From an uncultured Candidatus Binatia bacterium (GTDB lineage: Bacteria > Desulfobacterota > Binatia > Bin18), in contig OY282457.1 in the NCBI GenBank assembly GCA_958296235.1, positions 434,001 to 498,000 of the forward strand: a stretch of DNA of 64,000 nucleotides, read 5' to 3'. Of the stretch, positions 49,378 through 58,735 are shown piece after piece. The notes under the pieces are model-generated. The model saw only the letters and a list, made by a program, of their open reading frames with translations. It did not search any database and had not been told where the DNA came from. A program made the translations under genes and the position numbers. Numbering within the stretch: the first letter of the stretch is position 1; each line of letters opens with the position of its first letter.

Positions 49378-49451
49378 TGGGCCTGGCCGGATTTGAACCG
49401 GCGACCGATGGGTGAGAACCACATGCTCTGTCCAGACTGAGCTACAGGCCC
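49378..49451 (-). tRNA. tRNA, probably Glu (anticodon CTC), slightly irregular
   Basis: The minus strand gives acceptor GGGCCTG/CAGGCCC, D-arm GCTC/GAGC and T-arm GCCGG-TTCAAAT-CCGGC. The anticodon arm has loop TTCTCAC, so the anticodon reads CTC (Glu). The anticodon stem has only three Watson-Crick pairs plus a G-U pair and one mismatch. The gene may still be functional, but identity should be checked. CCA is not encoded. Confidence 0.75.
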
Positions 49452-49755
49452 ACTGCCCCTACCTAATACGAAAGCAGAATAAGCCGCAATCATGACATTT
49501 TGTCGCCCTCTGCACCCGTCGGACGCGGAGCACCTCCGTCCACTTGGTCCTGAGAAGAATCCCATAAGTATGTGGAAAATAAGGAGAAGTGGTACACGTC
49601 CGGGATTTCAGAAATAAGTGGTACACCTGTGCCACGACCCCCGCTCACGGTACTGGCTGCGTTTGGGAGTGAGTGGCGGCAGCTACAAAATTTAATACTT
49701 GTTCTTCTCAAGAGCCAGAATCGGGATATGCAGCAGTTTTTACTACGCGCGACGC
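49452..49755. other. 304-base stretch between tRNA and accessory gene
   Basis: It contains two direct copies of AAGTGGTACAC at 49587-49597 and 49616-49626, which may be insertion-sequence end remnants. It also holds a short frame at 49572-49805 without a convincing ribosome-binding site or homology. No RNA gene or clear promoter is seen. Confidence 0.4.
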
Positions 49756-50118
49756 ATGCCCCCAGACCGCTTGTTTGGGATCGTCAACAAGACATCTTCC
49801 GATAACTTGCTCGCCATGATATTAAGGGGAGTCAATATACCCTTTACCGATGACGAATACCAGCAGGCTATTGATAAGCTGCCCGACAAGTTCACCAGCC
49901 ATGAGTTTATTCTAATGTTGGGACGGATGCACCAGCAGCGCTATATCGAGTTCTTGTGTGACTATAGAGACGTTGCGCACCCGTTCCAAACCGCGCACGG
50001 CCAACTCGCCAAGCGGCTCAATGACTGGAAGAAGACGTTAGAACCGCTTGGACCGGTCGTAGACAAGGATATATTTGGGCACCCGCGTAGCAACATGAAA
50101 TGGCGGAAGCGTCCATAA
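49756..50118 (+). CDS. Uncharacterised accessory protein
   Basis: A frame of about 120 residues beginning MPPDRLFGIVNKTSSDNLLA. The conserved-looking core is TDDEYQQAIDKLPDKFTSHEFILMLGRMHQQRYIEFLCDYRD. No known domain is recognised. The ribosome-binding site is weak for both this ATG and an alternative at 49816. It lies 19 bases before the ankyrin-like gene on the same strand. Confidence 0.45.
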   Translation: MPPDRLFGIVNKTSSDNLLAMILRGVNIPFTDDEYQQAIDKLPDKFTSHEFILMLGRMHQQRYIEFLCDYRDVAHPFQTAHGQLAKRLNDWKKTLEPLGPVVDKDIFGHPRSNMKWRKRP

Positions 50119-50137
50119 GAGGACAGGAGAAGGAAAC

Positions 50138-50788
50138 ATGAAAAAAGCGCTCTTCACGTTGCGGTATCACTGGAAAGCGTTGCTCGGTGTGGGCTTGGTT
50201 CTCCTGATTGGGGGCATCGCCTGGGCGAGCATCGAACGGCCCGATTGTCGGTGGAACTGGGATGCGGAGTGGTATCACCACCGCGCGACGGTCGGCCAGA
50301 TTCGGTGGTGCCTCTCAGGCAATCACGTCAATATCAACCAACAGGATGCGGACGGGCGCACCATATTGCACCGGATCGCCCAGGACCTCCGGCCTTACGG
50401 AGAGCAGAGTTTTTGGAACAGTGACTATACCATCCGTTACCCAGGGAGTACCCCTTCCGAGCGGCTGGCAATGGTTAAAGAAATCCTCCGCTGGAAAGAC
50501 ACCCGCGGGCTGAACTTGGACCTCCTGGATCATGAGGGGCGCACCGCCTTTCAGTACGCGGTGCGGAAAGGCGGCAAGAGTCGGGCCATGGCCGCCCTCC
50601 TCCTGAAAGCCGGCGCCAGCTTGACCCTCTCCCCCTCGACCAAGCAACGGGCCACGGAGGAGACGCTCCCCCTGGTGCAAGCCTTCGGGGATCGGTTCAA
50701 CAACCCGTTTGAGGGTGACGTGGATTTTGATCGTGTCTTCGCCTGCGAGTCGTTTGACTGCCTGCTGAATGAAGCGCTCAAGGACTGA
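50138..50788 (+). CDS. Membrane-anchored ankyrin-repeat-like protein
   Basis: A 216-residue protein with an N-terminal transmembrane or signal-anchor segment (LLGVGLVLLIGGIAWASIE). Ankyrin-like units follow (VNINQQDADGRTILHRIAQ, LNLDLLDHEGRTAFQYAVRK and AALLLKAGASLTL). AGGAGAAGGAAAC before the ATG gives a good ribosome-binding site. It probably exposes the repeats to the periplasm. The gene ends where a truncated amidohydrolase begins on the other strand. Confidence 0.65.
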   Translation: MKKALFTLRYHWKALLGVGLVLLIGGIAWASIERPDCRWNWDAEWYHHRATVGQIRWCLSGNHVNINQQDADGRTILHRIAQDLRPYGEQSFWNSDYTIRYPGSTPSERLAMVKEILRWKDTRGLNLDLLDHEGRTAFQYAVRKGGKSRAMAALLLKAGASLTLSPSTKQRATEETLPLVQAFGDRFNNPFEGDVDFDRVFACESFDCLLNEALKD

Positions 50789-51062
50789 ACGCAGGACCGC
50801 ACGAGCCGACGCCGACGAGGCGGGCTGGATACTCGCTGACGAACTGCGCGACCTCATCATTCGATATCATCACATTGCGCGGTGCGACCCATGCCGAAAT
50901 AAGGGACTGCGCGACCCCCGCTTCATCCATCGTCCGAATGGTCATCTCGACCGGAATCGGCTCGGCGGGCGGGTCCTGACGATTCCAGCGTCGTAGCGAG
51001 TCGAAAATCTCATCTTGAGCATGTCTGAGGGTGGGATGTTGTGCCCAGGCATCGATAATCAT
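50778..51062 (-). pseudogene. Truncated amidohydrolase (aminocarboxymuconate decarboxylase-like)
   Basis: The minus-strand frame starts MIIDAWAQHPTLRHAQDEIF and runs through VEMTIRTMDEAGVAQSLISAWVAP and FVSEYPARLVGVGSC. This is typical of the first about 95 residues of the amidohydrolase-2 TIM-barrel family. Homology-like sequence then stops, and the frame overlaps the 3' end of the ankyrin-like gene. Full members have 270-350 residues, so this is a remnant cut by the accessory insertion. Confidence 0.65.
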
Positions 51063-51135
51063 CTTCAGGGTCCGTCCGTGTGCTGCGGTTGATATATACC
51101 ACCTATAACGGTTCCTACCCGTTTTCAACGTCCGG

Positions 51136-51161
51136 GGTACTGTCCTAATTAGGACAGTACC
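51136..51161. repeat. 26-bp perfect palindrome
   Basis: The half-site GGTACTGTCCTAA is followed directly by its reverse complement. A related GAGGACAGGAC lies 14 bases to the right. It is between the amidohydrolase remnant and the M16 peptidase gene, at the right edge of the accessory stretch. It may be an operator or a scar of an insertion element. Confidence 0.65.
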
Positions 51162-51314
51162 AAATCGCTCAAATGAGGACAGGACCCACGATCCAAATGC
51201 CGCCACTCAAAACGCCCCGAGTGGCTGCGTTCGACTGCCAGTGGCTTAATTCAGCCAGTACCCCGCTCACGTATTCCTTGACTCCCTTCCGGGGGTGTGA
51301 AACACAGGAGGGCC

Positions 51315-53921
51315 ATGTCGAACATCGCCTCGCCTCCCACAACTAGCCGAAAACAGAATCCAGAGCGTCTTCTTTTCACGCTCGAAAACGGCCTTCGCGT
51401 TGCCGTTCAAGAGGACCATTTTGCGCCCGTCGTCGCCATCCAGGTCTGGGTCAAGGCCGGCAGTGCGGACGAGACTCCCGATGTTGCCGGCGCCGCCCAT
51501 GTCCATGAGCATATGCTCTTTAAGGGCACCCAGCGTCGTCCGGTCGGAGCCATCGCCACGGAAATCGAATCATCCGGCGGCAGCATCAACGCGTTTACCA
51601 CTGCAGACCATACCGTCTACCACATCGTTCTGGCCTCCCGACATTTTTCAGACGGTCTCGATATTTTGACCGATGCCATCCAGAACTCGACCTTTGACCC
51701 ACATGAACTGGACAAAGAACTCCAGGTCGTGATGGAAGAATGGAAACGCGGCGAGGATTCACCCACCACCCGCGCGGCAACCGAGTTGTTTGAGGTTGCC
51801 TATAAACAGCACCCGTACGGTCGTCCGGTTATTGGCTATCGCGCAACCATTGAGGCGTTGAATCGTGAGCGTGTCGTGCACTTCTACCAACGCTGGTACC
51901 ACCCCAATAATATGACGGTGGTAATTGTTGGGGATATTGACCGCGAAAAAGCCCGACAAGAAATCCAGCGGCTGTTTGACCACACACCTGCCGCCCAACT
52001 GCCCGTCCGGCCTCGTCCGCCCGAATCGGCCCAGACCGAGCTGCGCCTGTCCATCATGGATATGAACGTCGAGGAGTTCTACTTCTACATGGGTTTTCCC
52101 CTCCCGCCGGCTGAACATGAAGATATTTTCGCCCTCGACCTCCTCAGCTTTATCGTGGGCGGTGGAGAAAGCTCGGCTCTGGTCCAAAAGCTTCAAGCCG
52201 AACAGGAATTGGTCAACTGGATTACGGCCAGTGCCTATACCCCGGCCGATTCGGGCCTCTTCATTCTGGCGGCTGCACTGGAACAAGAGAAGATTTGGTC
52301 AGCGCTCGAACAGAGCCTGGCCCAGCTTTTCCAGTACAAGCACACGCTGGTGACCCAGGCGGAACTCGACCGGGCTCGCACAAATTTAGCCAGCGACTTT
52401 GTCTACCGGCGGGAAACCGTCCAGGGCCAAGCCCGCCAACTGGGGTATTTTCTCACGGTCTTCTCTGATCCCGACTATGAGCAACGCTATCTCAAGGGCT
52501 TGGCCGCTGTGACGCCCCAGGACATTCAGCGCGTCGCGCGGCAGTATCTCTTGGCAACACGACTTAATGCCGTCATCCTGGGCGAGACGCAGGACGCCAG
52601 TGTCCCGACCGCCAAGGACATCACCCAATTATGCCAGCGCCTCGACCAGCCAGTCAGCACGGCCAGCGCCCCAGCGAGAACAAACGGGGCGGCCGGCAGC
52701 CCGGTGACAGCCATTCGCCTCGATAATGGCGTGCGTCTGCTGGTGAAGGAACACCACGGCGTCCCGGTCATGGCGGTGCAGGCGGCAACGCTCGGTGGCC
52801 TTTTGTTTGAAAGCGAACACAACGCCGGTATCAGTAATTTTATTGCCGGTATGCTGACCCGCGGCAGCCAACAGTTCAACCGCTTCAGTCTGGCGGCAGC
52901 GGTTGAATCACTGGCAGGCGGCTTAAACGGCTTTTCCGGACGGAATAGTTTAGGCTTATCGGGCTCATTTCTCACGACCCATGTCGATGAGGGCCTTGAT
53001 ATTTTCCTTGAGACCCTGCTCCACCCGACTTTTCCAGCCGATGAGGTGGAAAAACGGCGGCGTGAGATATTGCTGGCCCTCAAGAATCGTGAGGATGATC
53101 TCGCTCAGGTTGCTTTTGATCTGTTTTACCAGACCTTGTACAAGACGCATCCCTATCGCCTGCTCACCCTTGGCAACGAAGCCAGCATCAGCGCCATGAC
53201 GCAAGAGCAGGTGGCCGCTTATTACAGAACCCTCCTCGACCCGGAACGCTTGGTGCTCAGTATTGTTGGCGACGTTGAGACGACGCAACTGGTTGACCGC
53301 CTGAGTGCCGGATTATCGGCCCTGCCCGCGGTCACGCCACCCACCGCTCCCGCCCCAGAGGCCCGCCCGAGCGGTGTGCGAACCGCAACCAGAAAGGTGG
53401 AGAAACAACAAGCCCACGTGGTCCTGGGCTTTCAGGGCGTCACCCTTGACAATCCTGACCGATATGCGCTGAAAGTCCTCGATACCATCCTGTCTCGCCA
53501 AGGGGGACGGCTGTTCTATGAGGTGCGTGAACAGCGCGCCCTGGCCTATTCTGTGACCGCGTTCAGCGTTGAAGGACTCGCCCCAGGGACGTTTGGGGTA
53601 TATTTGGGCACAGACCCGGGCAGCGTGGACGAAGCGGTGAGCGCCACACAAACGGAGCTGAAACGCCTCCGTCAGGAGAAAGTCACAGCTGATGAGCTTG
53701 AGCGGGCCAAGAAATATATGACCGGCAGCTATGAGATTTCACTCCAATCAAATGCCGCGCAATCTGAAGAATTGGCCTTCAACGAACTGTACGGTCTCGG
53801 ACATACTCACGGCCGTCTCTATCTCGATCATATCCAGCAGGTGACGGAGGCGGATTTGCAGCGCGTTGCCAATACCTATCTCAATCCAGCCGAGCAGACT
53901 CTGGTTATTGTGGGTCAATGA
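51315..53921 (+). CDS. Two-domain M16 zinc peptidase (fused)
   Basis: An 868-residue protein from ATG 51315 (AGGAGG ribosome-binding site). The first M16 unit has the inverted zinc motif HVHEH within AAHVHEHMLFKGT and a distal glutamate region (LDKELQVVMEEWKRGE). The second unit from about residue 470 (AIRLDNGVRLLVKEHHGVP, FESEHNAGISNFIAGMLTRG) lacks HxxEH and acts structurally. It thus joins in one chain the active and inactive partners that are separate genes in many bacteria. No signal peptide is evident, so it is probably cytoplasmic. It degrades peptides. prmA follows 12 bases later. Confidence 0.9.
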   Translation: MSNIASPPTTSRKQNPERLLFTLENGLRVAVQEDHFAPVVAIQVWVKAGSADETPDVAGAAHVHEHMLFKGTQRRPVGAIATEIESSGGSINAFTTADHTVYHIVLASRHFSDGLDILTDAIQNSTFDPHELDKELQVVMEEWKRGEDSPTTRAATELFEVAYKQHPYGRPVIGYRATIEALNRERVVHFYQRWYHPNNMTVVIVGDIDREKARQEIQRLFDHTPAAQLPVRPRPPESAQTELRLSIMDMNVEEFYFYMGFPLPPAEHEDIFALDLLSFIVGGGESSALVQKLQAEQELVNWITASAYTPADSGLFILAAALEQEKIWSALEQSLAQLFQYKHTLVTQAELDRARTNLASDFVYRRETVQGQARQLGYFLTVFSDPDYEQRYLKGLAAVTPQDIQRVARQYLLATRLNAVILGETQDASVPTAKDITQLCQRLDQPVSTASAPARTNGAAGSPVTAIRLDNGVRLLVKEHHGVPVMAVQAATLGGLLFESEHNAGISNFIAGMLTRGSQQFNRFSLAAAVESLAGGLNGFSGRNSLGLSGSFLTTHVDEGLDIFLETLLHPTFPADEVEKRRREILLALKNREDDLAQVAFDLFYQTLYKTHPYRLLTLGNEASISAMTQEQVAAYYRTLLDPERLVLSIVGDVETTQLVDRLSAGLSALPAVTPPTAPAPEARPSGVRTATRKVEKQQAHVVLGFQGVTLDNPDRYALKVLDTILSRQGGRLFYEVREQRALAYSVTAFSVEGLAPGTFGVYLGTDPGSVDEAVSATQTELKRLRQEKVTADELERAKKYMTGSYEISLQSNAAQSEELAFNELYGLGHTHGRLYLDHIQQVTEADLQRVANTYLNPAEQTLVIVGQ

Positions 53922-53933
53922 GTTCAGCAGGTT

Positions 53934-54839
53934 ATGGGCGCAGAGCGCTGGCTGCGGGTTGCGGTGTCCGTCCCCACTGAGGCGGTCGAGGTCGTCTCCT
54001 ATTTTCTGGTCGAACTCGGCTCAGTCGGTATTGCCGAGGGAGAATGGCAACCGGACACGCCGCCGCCGGCCTGGACCCTCGTTCAAGGCTTTTTCTCTGC
54101 AAACCAGGACTCCAGTGTGTTGTTGGCAAGCCTCACGAAACGTCTGCGGAGTATTGCCACCGAGTATCCCGGCTTGGTCACCTGCGTGCCTGCGTGCGCG
54201 ACCATAAGCAGTGCGACCTGGCAAGACCACTGGAAAACCCACTTCCCTCCCCTCCCGGTTGGACAACGGCTGCTGATCCTTCCGCCCTGGGAAGTACGAC
54301 CCGCGCGCTCGGAGCGAGCGGTAATTGAGATTAATCCCAGCATGGCGTTCGGCACCGGTCATCACGCAACCACCCACACCTGTCTGGAAGCGCTCGAAGC
54401 GTTGTGCAACGCGTATGGTCCTCCGGCGCGAGCCCTGGACCTGGGTACCGGGTCCGGAGTCCTGGCCATTGCCTTGGCCAAGCTGGGAGTCCCCTCAGTC
54501 TGGGCAACGGATATCGATCCTGTCGCGCTGGAAGAAGCGCGGAAGAACGCGAGGGTGAACGGTGTCGAGACAGCCATCCATATCAGCCCTGCCAGCCTCA
54601 ACGAACTGCCGGCCCCTTTTCAGTTGGTCATCGCCAATCTTTTTGCCTCAACGCTGATTGCATCATATCCTGCGCTCACTCAAATACTGACATGTTCAGG
54701 CCATGCCATCCTATCCGGTATCCAGAGCGATCAGGCCACGTCCGTGCTTGAGGCATTCAGTGCGCCGGACTGGACTCTGGTAGAACACCGCTCCAAAGAC
54801 GACTGGGCAACGCTGGTCTTACGACGGGCCTCAGACTAA
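53934..54839 (+). CDS. prmA: Ribosomal protein L11 methyltransferase
   Basis: A 301-residue SAM-dependent methyltransferase. It has the PrmA N-terminal domain (WLRVAVSVPTEAVEVVSYFLVELGSVGIAE), GTGHHATTHTCLEAL, the SAM motif LDLGTGSGVLAIALAKLG and the catalytic-loop NLFAS. It trimethylates L11. It is followed by rsmE, a common pairing, with 16 bases between. Confidence 0.92.
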   Translation: MGAERWLRVAVSVPTEAVEVVSYFLVELGSVGIAEGEWQPDTPPPAWTLVQGFFSANQDSSVLLASLTKRLRSIATEYPGLVTCVPACATISSATWQDHWKTHFPPLPVGQRLLILPPWEVRPARSERAVIEINPSMAFGTGHHATTHTCLEALEALCNAYGPPARALDLGTGSGVLAIALAKLGVPSVWATDIDPVALEEARKNARVNGVETAIHISPASLNELPAPFQLVIANLFASTLIASYPALTQILTCSGHAILSGIQSDQATSVLEAFSAPDWTLVEHRSKDDWATLVLRRASD

Positions 54840-54855
54840 CCGGCTGGCAGGTGGT

Positions 54856-55605
54856 ATGCGACGCTTCTTCATCTCATCCCAAGCCATCACTCAAGATCGG
54901 GCTCGGCTCAGCGGGGCGGAGTTTCATCATCTGCGGCACGTCCTGCGGCTCGACCGAGGCACCCGAGTCAGCCTGTACGATGAAAGAGGAACGACCTATC
55001 ACGGCGAGATTCTCCATATCGCGCCAACCTATGCTGAGGTCGGCCTCACGCAACACCTGCCACCTGAGACACGCGCCTTTCACCTCACACTGGCTCAGGG
55101 TCTGCTCAAAGGGCGCAAAATGAACCTTGTGATTGAAAAGGCCACCGAGCTTGGCGTTCATACCATTGCGCCCTTTGTCTCGGCCTTTACGGTTGCCCGT
55201 ATTCCTGACGGCAAACGGGCTGAACGGACAGCGCGTTGGCAGCACCTCGCCCGCGCCGCGGCAAAACAGTCGGGCGGCCTGCCGCCCGAAATTCGTCCGC
55301 CGCAGTCTTTTCTTGCGCTCCTGGATTCCATCCCTCAGCATTCGGGAAAAATTATTTTCTCAGAACGAGAGCGGGCGCTGCACCTCAGAGAGTTTGCCCA
55401 ATACTCCACGCAGCTCGACTCCCTGCATATTCTCGTTGGTCCAGAAGGCGGCTTTGCTCCTGAAGAAATCGAGCAGGCCCAGGCCGCCGGGTTTGTGTCG
55501 GTCAGTTTGGGCGCCTCAGTGCTGCGGGCGGAGACGGCGAGTATAACTGCTGTCGCCCTATGTCAGTTTCTGTGGCGCGCTATCCAATTTCCCCCCTTGC
55601 CTTAA
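54856..55605 (+). CDS. rsmE: 16S rRNA (uracil-1498-N3)-methyltransferase
   Basis: A 249-residue SPOUT enzyme starting MRRFFISSQAITQDRARLSG, with the PUA-like N-terminal HHLRHVLRLDRGTRVSLYD. The knot region is KGRKMNLVIEKATELGV, VGPEGGFAPEEIEQAQAAGF and SLGASVLRAETA. All RsmE motifs are present. It methylates U1498 of 16S rRNA. It belongs to the prmA-rsmE pair. Confidence 0.93.
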   Translation: MRRFFISSQAITQDRARLSGAEFHHLRHVLRLDRGTRVSLYDERGTTYHGEILHIAPTYAEVGLTQHLPPETRAFHLTLAQGLLKGRKMNLVIEKATELGVHTIAPFVSAFTVARIPDGKRAERTARWQHLARAAAKQSGGLPPEIRPPQSFLALLDSIPQHSGKIIFSERERALHLREFAQYSTQLDSLHILVGPEGGFAPEEIEQAQAAGFVSVSLGASVLRAETASITAVALCQFLWRAIQFPPLP

Positions 55606-55700
55606 ACCTGACGCCTGCCTAGCATGCCGCCCCTGTGGGCAGAGGAAATCCTTCTCCATTCTTCGGTCCGACGGGAACGCGCAGGCTAAGAGGAGACAGC

Positions 55701-56672
55701 ATGAGTCGATTGCGTTTCGCCTTTATTATGGACCCGATTCAACACATCCTTATCGACAAAGACACCACCTTTGTTTTTATGCTTGAGGCACAGTCCCGCG
55801 CCCACGAAGTCTGGTATCTGGAAATGTCGGACTTATTTATTGAACGCGCGCGCGCCATGGGCCGAGCCCGTCAGATCGAACTGCGCCGAGAGGCGAACAA
55901 CCATTTTACCCTTGGCCCGGAACGCACCGGCCCATTGGGTGAGTTTGACGCGATTTTTATGCGTAAAGACCCCCCCTTTGATATTGCCTATCTGCACGCG
56001 ACCCAGCTGCTCGATCTTGCCCGGAATGAAGGTGCGGTTGTCCTCAATCGTCCTGCCGGCCTGCGCGCGGCAAATGAAAAACTCTACGCCCTCAACTTTC
56101 CCAGCGTCATCCCCGCCACCTTGATCTCCCACAACGCCACGCGCCTCAAAGCCTTTCTCGATGAGTTGGGCGGCGAGATGATTATTAAACCCATAGACGG
56201 ACACGGTGGGGCCGGTATTTTTTATGTTCATAAGGATGATCGGAATCTGAACTCCATCCTCGAAACTCTGACCCAGGACGGTCGTGAGGCCATCATTGCC
56301 CAGCAGTATATCCCGGAAGTCCGTCAGGGCGACAAGCGTCTCATCGCCCTGAACGGCGAACCCATCGGCTGTACCCTGCGGGTGCCTCGGGCGGATGAAA
56401 ACCGGGGCAATATTCACGTGGGCGGAACCTGCGTCAAGGCGGATATCACCGACCGCGATACAGAGATATGTCGGACCGTTGCCCCGTTTCTCCAGAGAGA
56501 CGGGTTGCATTTTGTCGGGCTCGACATCATTGGCGACTACCTGACCGAGGTCAACGTCACCAGCCCGACCGGGGTGCAGGAAATTGATCGGCTCAACCAG
56601 ACCTGCCTGGAAGCCCAGGTCATTGACTTTGCCGAGCAACAGGTGACAGCGCAGCCGCGTCCCCAGGCGTAA
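55701..56672 (+). CDS. gshB: Glutathione synthetase
   Basis: A 323-residue ATP-grasp ligase from ATG 55701, preceded by AAGAGGAGACAGC. It has AFIMDPIQHILIDKDTTFVFM, MRKDPPFDIAYLHATQLLD, the glycine loop KPIDGHGGAGIF and the late metal site DIIGDYLTEVNVTSPTG. These are diagnostic of proteobacterial-type GshB, which joins gamma-glutamylcysteine and glycine. gshA is not in the window. Confidence 0.94.
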   Translation: MSRLRFAFIMDPIQHILIDKDTTFVFMLEAQSRAHEVWYLEMSDLFIERARAMGRARQIELRREANNHFTLGPERTGPLGEFDAIFMRKDPPFDIAYLHATQLLDLARNEGAVVLNRPAGLRAANEKLYALNFPSVIPATLISHNATRLKAFLDELGGEMIIKPIDGHGGAGIFYVHKDDRNLNSILETLTQDGREAIIAQQYIPEVRQGDKRLIALNGEPIGCTLRVPRADENRGNIHVGGTCVKADITDRDTEICRTVAPFLQRDGLHFVGLDIIGDYLTEVNVTSPTGVQEIDRLNQTCLEAQVIDFAEQQVTAQPRPQA

Positions 56673-56682
56673 CCGACATCCC

Positions 56683-57399
56683 ATGCCGCCCGACACGCGC
56701 ACTCCGCCTGACCGGGCCTGGTCGGCGCATACCCGCGAGGTCTTCTATTCCTTTCTGGCCGGAATTTTCCTCACCTCGCTCACCTTGGGGAATGTCGTCG
56801 GGATTACGAAGTTCGTCGATCTTGGCTGGTTTGTGATTCCCGCGGGGCTGTTGGCCTATCCCTTTACCTTTTTGGCCACCGACCTGATCAGCGAACTCTA
56901 CGGCCGGCGGCGGGCGCAGTCCCTCGTCTGGGTTGGTTTTTGCATGAATTTCTTCATGCTTTTCCTGATGTGGTTTGGCCACGTGTTGCCGGATGCCTCG
57001 GGCGTATCAGGCGCAACCGCAACGTTTGACGCGGTGTACGCCTTTATGAAGCCGGGTGTTATCGCCTCTATGATTGCCTATCTGGTCGCGCAGTCGGTTG
57101 ATGTGTACCTCTTCCATTTCTGGCACCAGCTCACCAAGGGGCGACATTTGTGGCTGCGCAATAACGGCTCGACCATGCTCAGCCAAATCGTGGATACGTT
57201 TCTTATCTCGTCCATTCTGTATGCGTCCGGCGCGCTCGGCTCAGCCGTTGATTCGATTGACAAACTTATTCCGCTGGCGCTATCCTCGTATGCCTTCAAG
57301 CTCGTCTTTGCCCTGCTCGATACACCCCTGTTCTATCTGGGGGTGTATTGCCTGAGAGACCGCGTTCCCACCGCAGACGAGAGCCGTCCCACAGTCTAA
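56683..57399 (+). CDS. Queuosine-precursor transporter (YhhQ family)
   Basis: A 238-residue membrane protein with about six helices and the DUF165/YhhQ pattern: FLTSLTLGNVVGITKFVDLG, YPFTFLATDLISELYGRRRA and a late VDTFLISSILYASG. YhhQ imports preQ0/preQ1-type precursors for tRNA modification. It starts 10 bases after gshB. The substrate is inferred from family membership only. Confidence 0.85.
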   Translation: MPPDTRTPPDRAWSAHTREVFYSFLAGIFLTSLTLGNVVGITKFVDLGWFVIPAGLLAYPFTFLATDLISELYGRRRAQSLVWVGFCMNFFMLFLMWFGHVLPDASGVSGATATFDAVYAFMKPGVIASMIAYLVAQSVDVYLFHFWHQLTKGRHLWLRNNGSTMLSQIVDTFLISSILYASGALGSAVDSIDKLIPLALSSYAFKLVFALLDTPLFYLGVYCLRDRVPTADESRPTV

Positions 57400-57438
57400 C
57401 CGGTGTCCTCATGCGTACGCCATCGTCATGTCAGTCGC

Positions 57439-58110
57439 CTATTCAGATTGCCGGGCGGCCCACTCGTCAAACCGGGCCATACGTAGACTATTGGGCGTTT
57501 CGTGGAGAATATAGGTTGCTGGTTCGCGAAAGGTCTTGGCCTGAAACACTTTTTGGGCTCGTTCCCACAGGTCGAGGTCTTCTCCGTAGTTCAGGTCACA
57601 AAATCCGCCCAGCTCAATAAAGACAGCGCGTTTTCCAAACAGCGTCCCGCCGATAACACACTCGGAGAGGCGGATGAGCTTGGTTGGATCAAAGAAGTCG
57701 ACGACCCATTGCTTGCCAGCGACCTGGACGCCGCCTTGAATCAGATCACACTCATGCCGACGCAACAGGGCGAGCCGCGTCTCCAAATGGGCCGGGCGAT
57801 ATTCGTCATCACTATCGAGACAGGCAATATATTCTCCTCGGGCTTCCGCAACGCCACGGTTGCGCGCGGCCCCAACCCCCTGATTTGCCTGTCGGACATA
57901 GCGAATCCGGTCGGACCGTTGCTGCCACGCCGCGACAACGTCGGCCGTATTATCGGTGCTGCCATCGTCGATAACGATCAGCTCCCAGTCTGTGAAAGTC
58001 TGGGCCAGCACCGAGGCGATACTCCGCGGCAATAAATCCGCTCGATCAAAAGTCGGCAGGATCACGGATATGAGTGGCGTGTTGTGTCTCGCGCCTGGTC
58101 TCCCCGACAT
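57439..58110 (-). CDS. Family 2 glycosyltransferase, soluble
   Basis: A 223-residue GT-A protein with SVILPTFDRADLLPRSIASVL, ELIVIDDGSTDNTADVV, GVGAARNRGVAEARGEYIACLDSDDEY (DxD metal motif) and a later FCDLNYGEDLDLWERA. It lacks membrane helices and is shorter than polysaccharide synthases, so a single sugar transfer is likely. It stands alone between yhhQ-like and tRNA-Phe. Confidence 0.87.
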   Translation of the reverse strand: MSGRPGARHNTPLISVILPTFDRADLLPRSIASVLAQTFTDWELIVIDDGSTDNTADVVAAWQQRSDRIRYVRQANQGVGAARNRGVAEARGEYIACLDSDDEYRPAHLETRLALLRRHECDLIQGGVQVAGKQWVVDFFDPTKLIRLSECVIGGTLFGKRAVFIELGGFCDLNYGEDLDLWERAQKVFQAKTFREPATYILHETPNSLRMARFDEWAARQSE

Positions 58111-58308
58111 TGCTGCGTCCCTCCCCGCCCAACGTCACTCTCACTGGATGTTGACCACCGCCCGCCAGGGGTCAAATCGTCCGCCTTTCCTCCACGCGCT
58201 ATCATCACCGACTCGTCAACGTCAACGGTTCGATTCTCACCCCTTACGCGCCCACAACAGGGCTTGCCAAGAAACTGGATTAACTGCTAAGAGGAGGCCC
58301 CGCCATGT

Positions 58309-58381
<73 letters not shown>

Positions 58382-58453
58382 CATTTTTCTATTCCGATCT
58401 TCCAATCCTTATATTTCCGCTTGCGGGTCTCCAGAGAGTTCGGTAGGCTGGCG

Positions 58454-58467
58454 TTCATCAATATGAA
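58454..58467. promoter_or_regulatory. Candidate operator of the toxin-antitoxin pair
   Basis: TTCAT-caat-ATGAA is a 14-bp inverted repeat 31 bases upstream of the antitoxin start, between the tRNA and the pair. Autoregulated antitoxins often bind such sites. The role is an inference from position. Confidence 0.3.
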
Positions 58468-58498
58468 TTGTCTTGAATAGGCAAGGAGGCAATCAGCC

Positions 58499-58732
58499 GT
58501 GACGTTTCAGATGTTTGATCGGGTCAGCGCAGACCCTAATATCTGCCTCGGACAGCCTACTGTTACAGGGACCCGTATTACGGTCTCAGTCATTCTCCAC
58601 ATGATCGCCGCAGGCATGTCGTGCCAGGAAATCGCGCAAGAGTATCCAGAACTCAGCGAAGAGGATGTCCAACAAGCTGCTGCCTACGGTGCGTGGTTAG
58701 CATCTGATCAGTCTCGGGCCTACCCTTCGTAG
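58499..58732 (+). CDS. DUF433 antitoxin-like protein
   Basis: A 77-residue DUF433 protein: FDRVSADPNICLGQPTVTGT and VILHMIAAGMSCQEIAQEYPELSEEDVQQAAAYGAW. The family is usually the antitoxin partner of a PIN-like (DUF5615) protein. The start is a GTG preceded by AAGGAGG. It lies 3 bases before the DUF5615 gene. Confidence 0.85.
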   Translation: MTFQMFDRVSADPNICLGQPTVTGTRITVSVILHMIAAGMSCQEIAQEYPELSEEDVQQAAAYGAWLASDQSRAYPS

Positions 58733-58735
58733 ACC

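Noticed and set aside
49572..49805. 77-codon plus-strand frame in the accessory stretch
   Set aside because: No ribosome-binding site or domain, and it overlaps the next frame, so it was noted only as part of the intergenic description.
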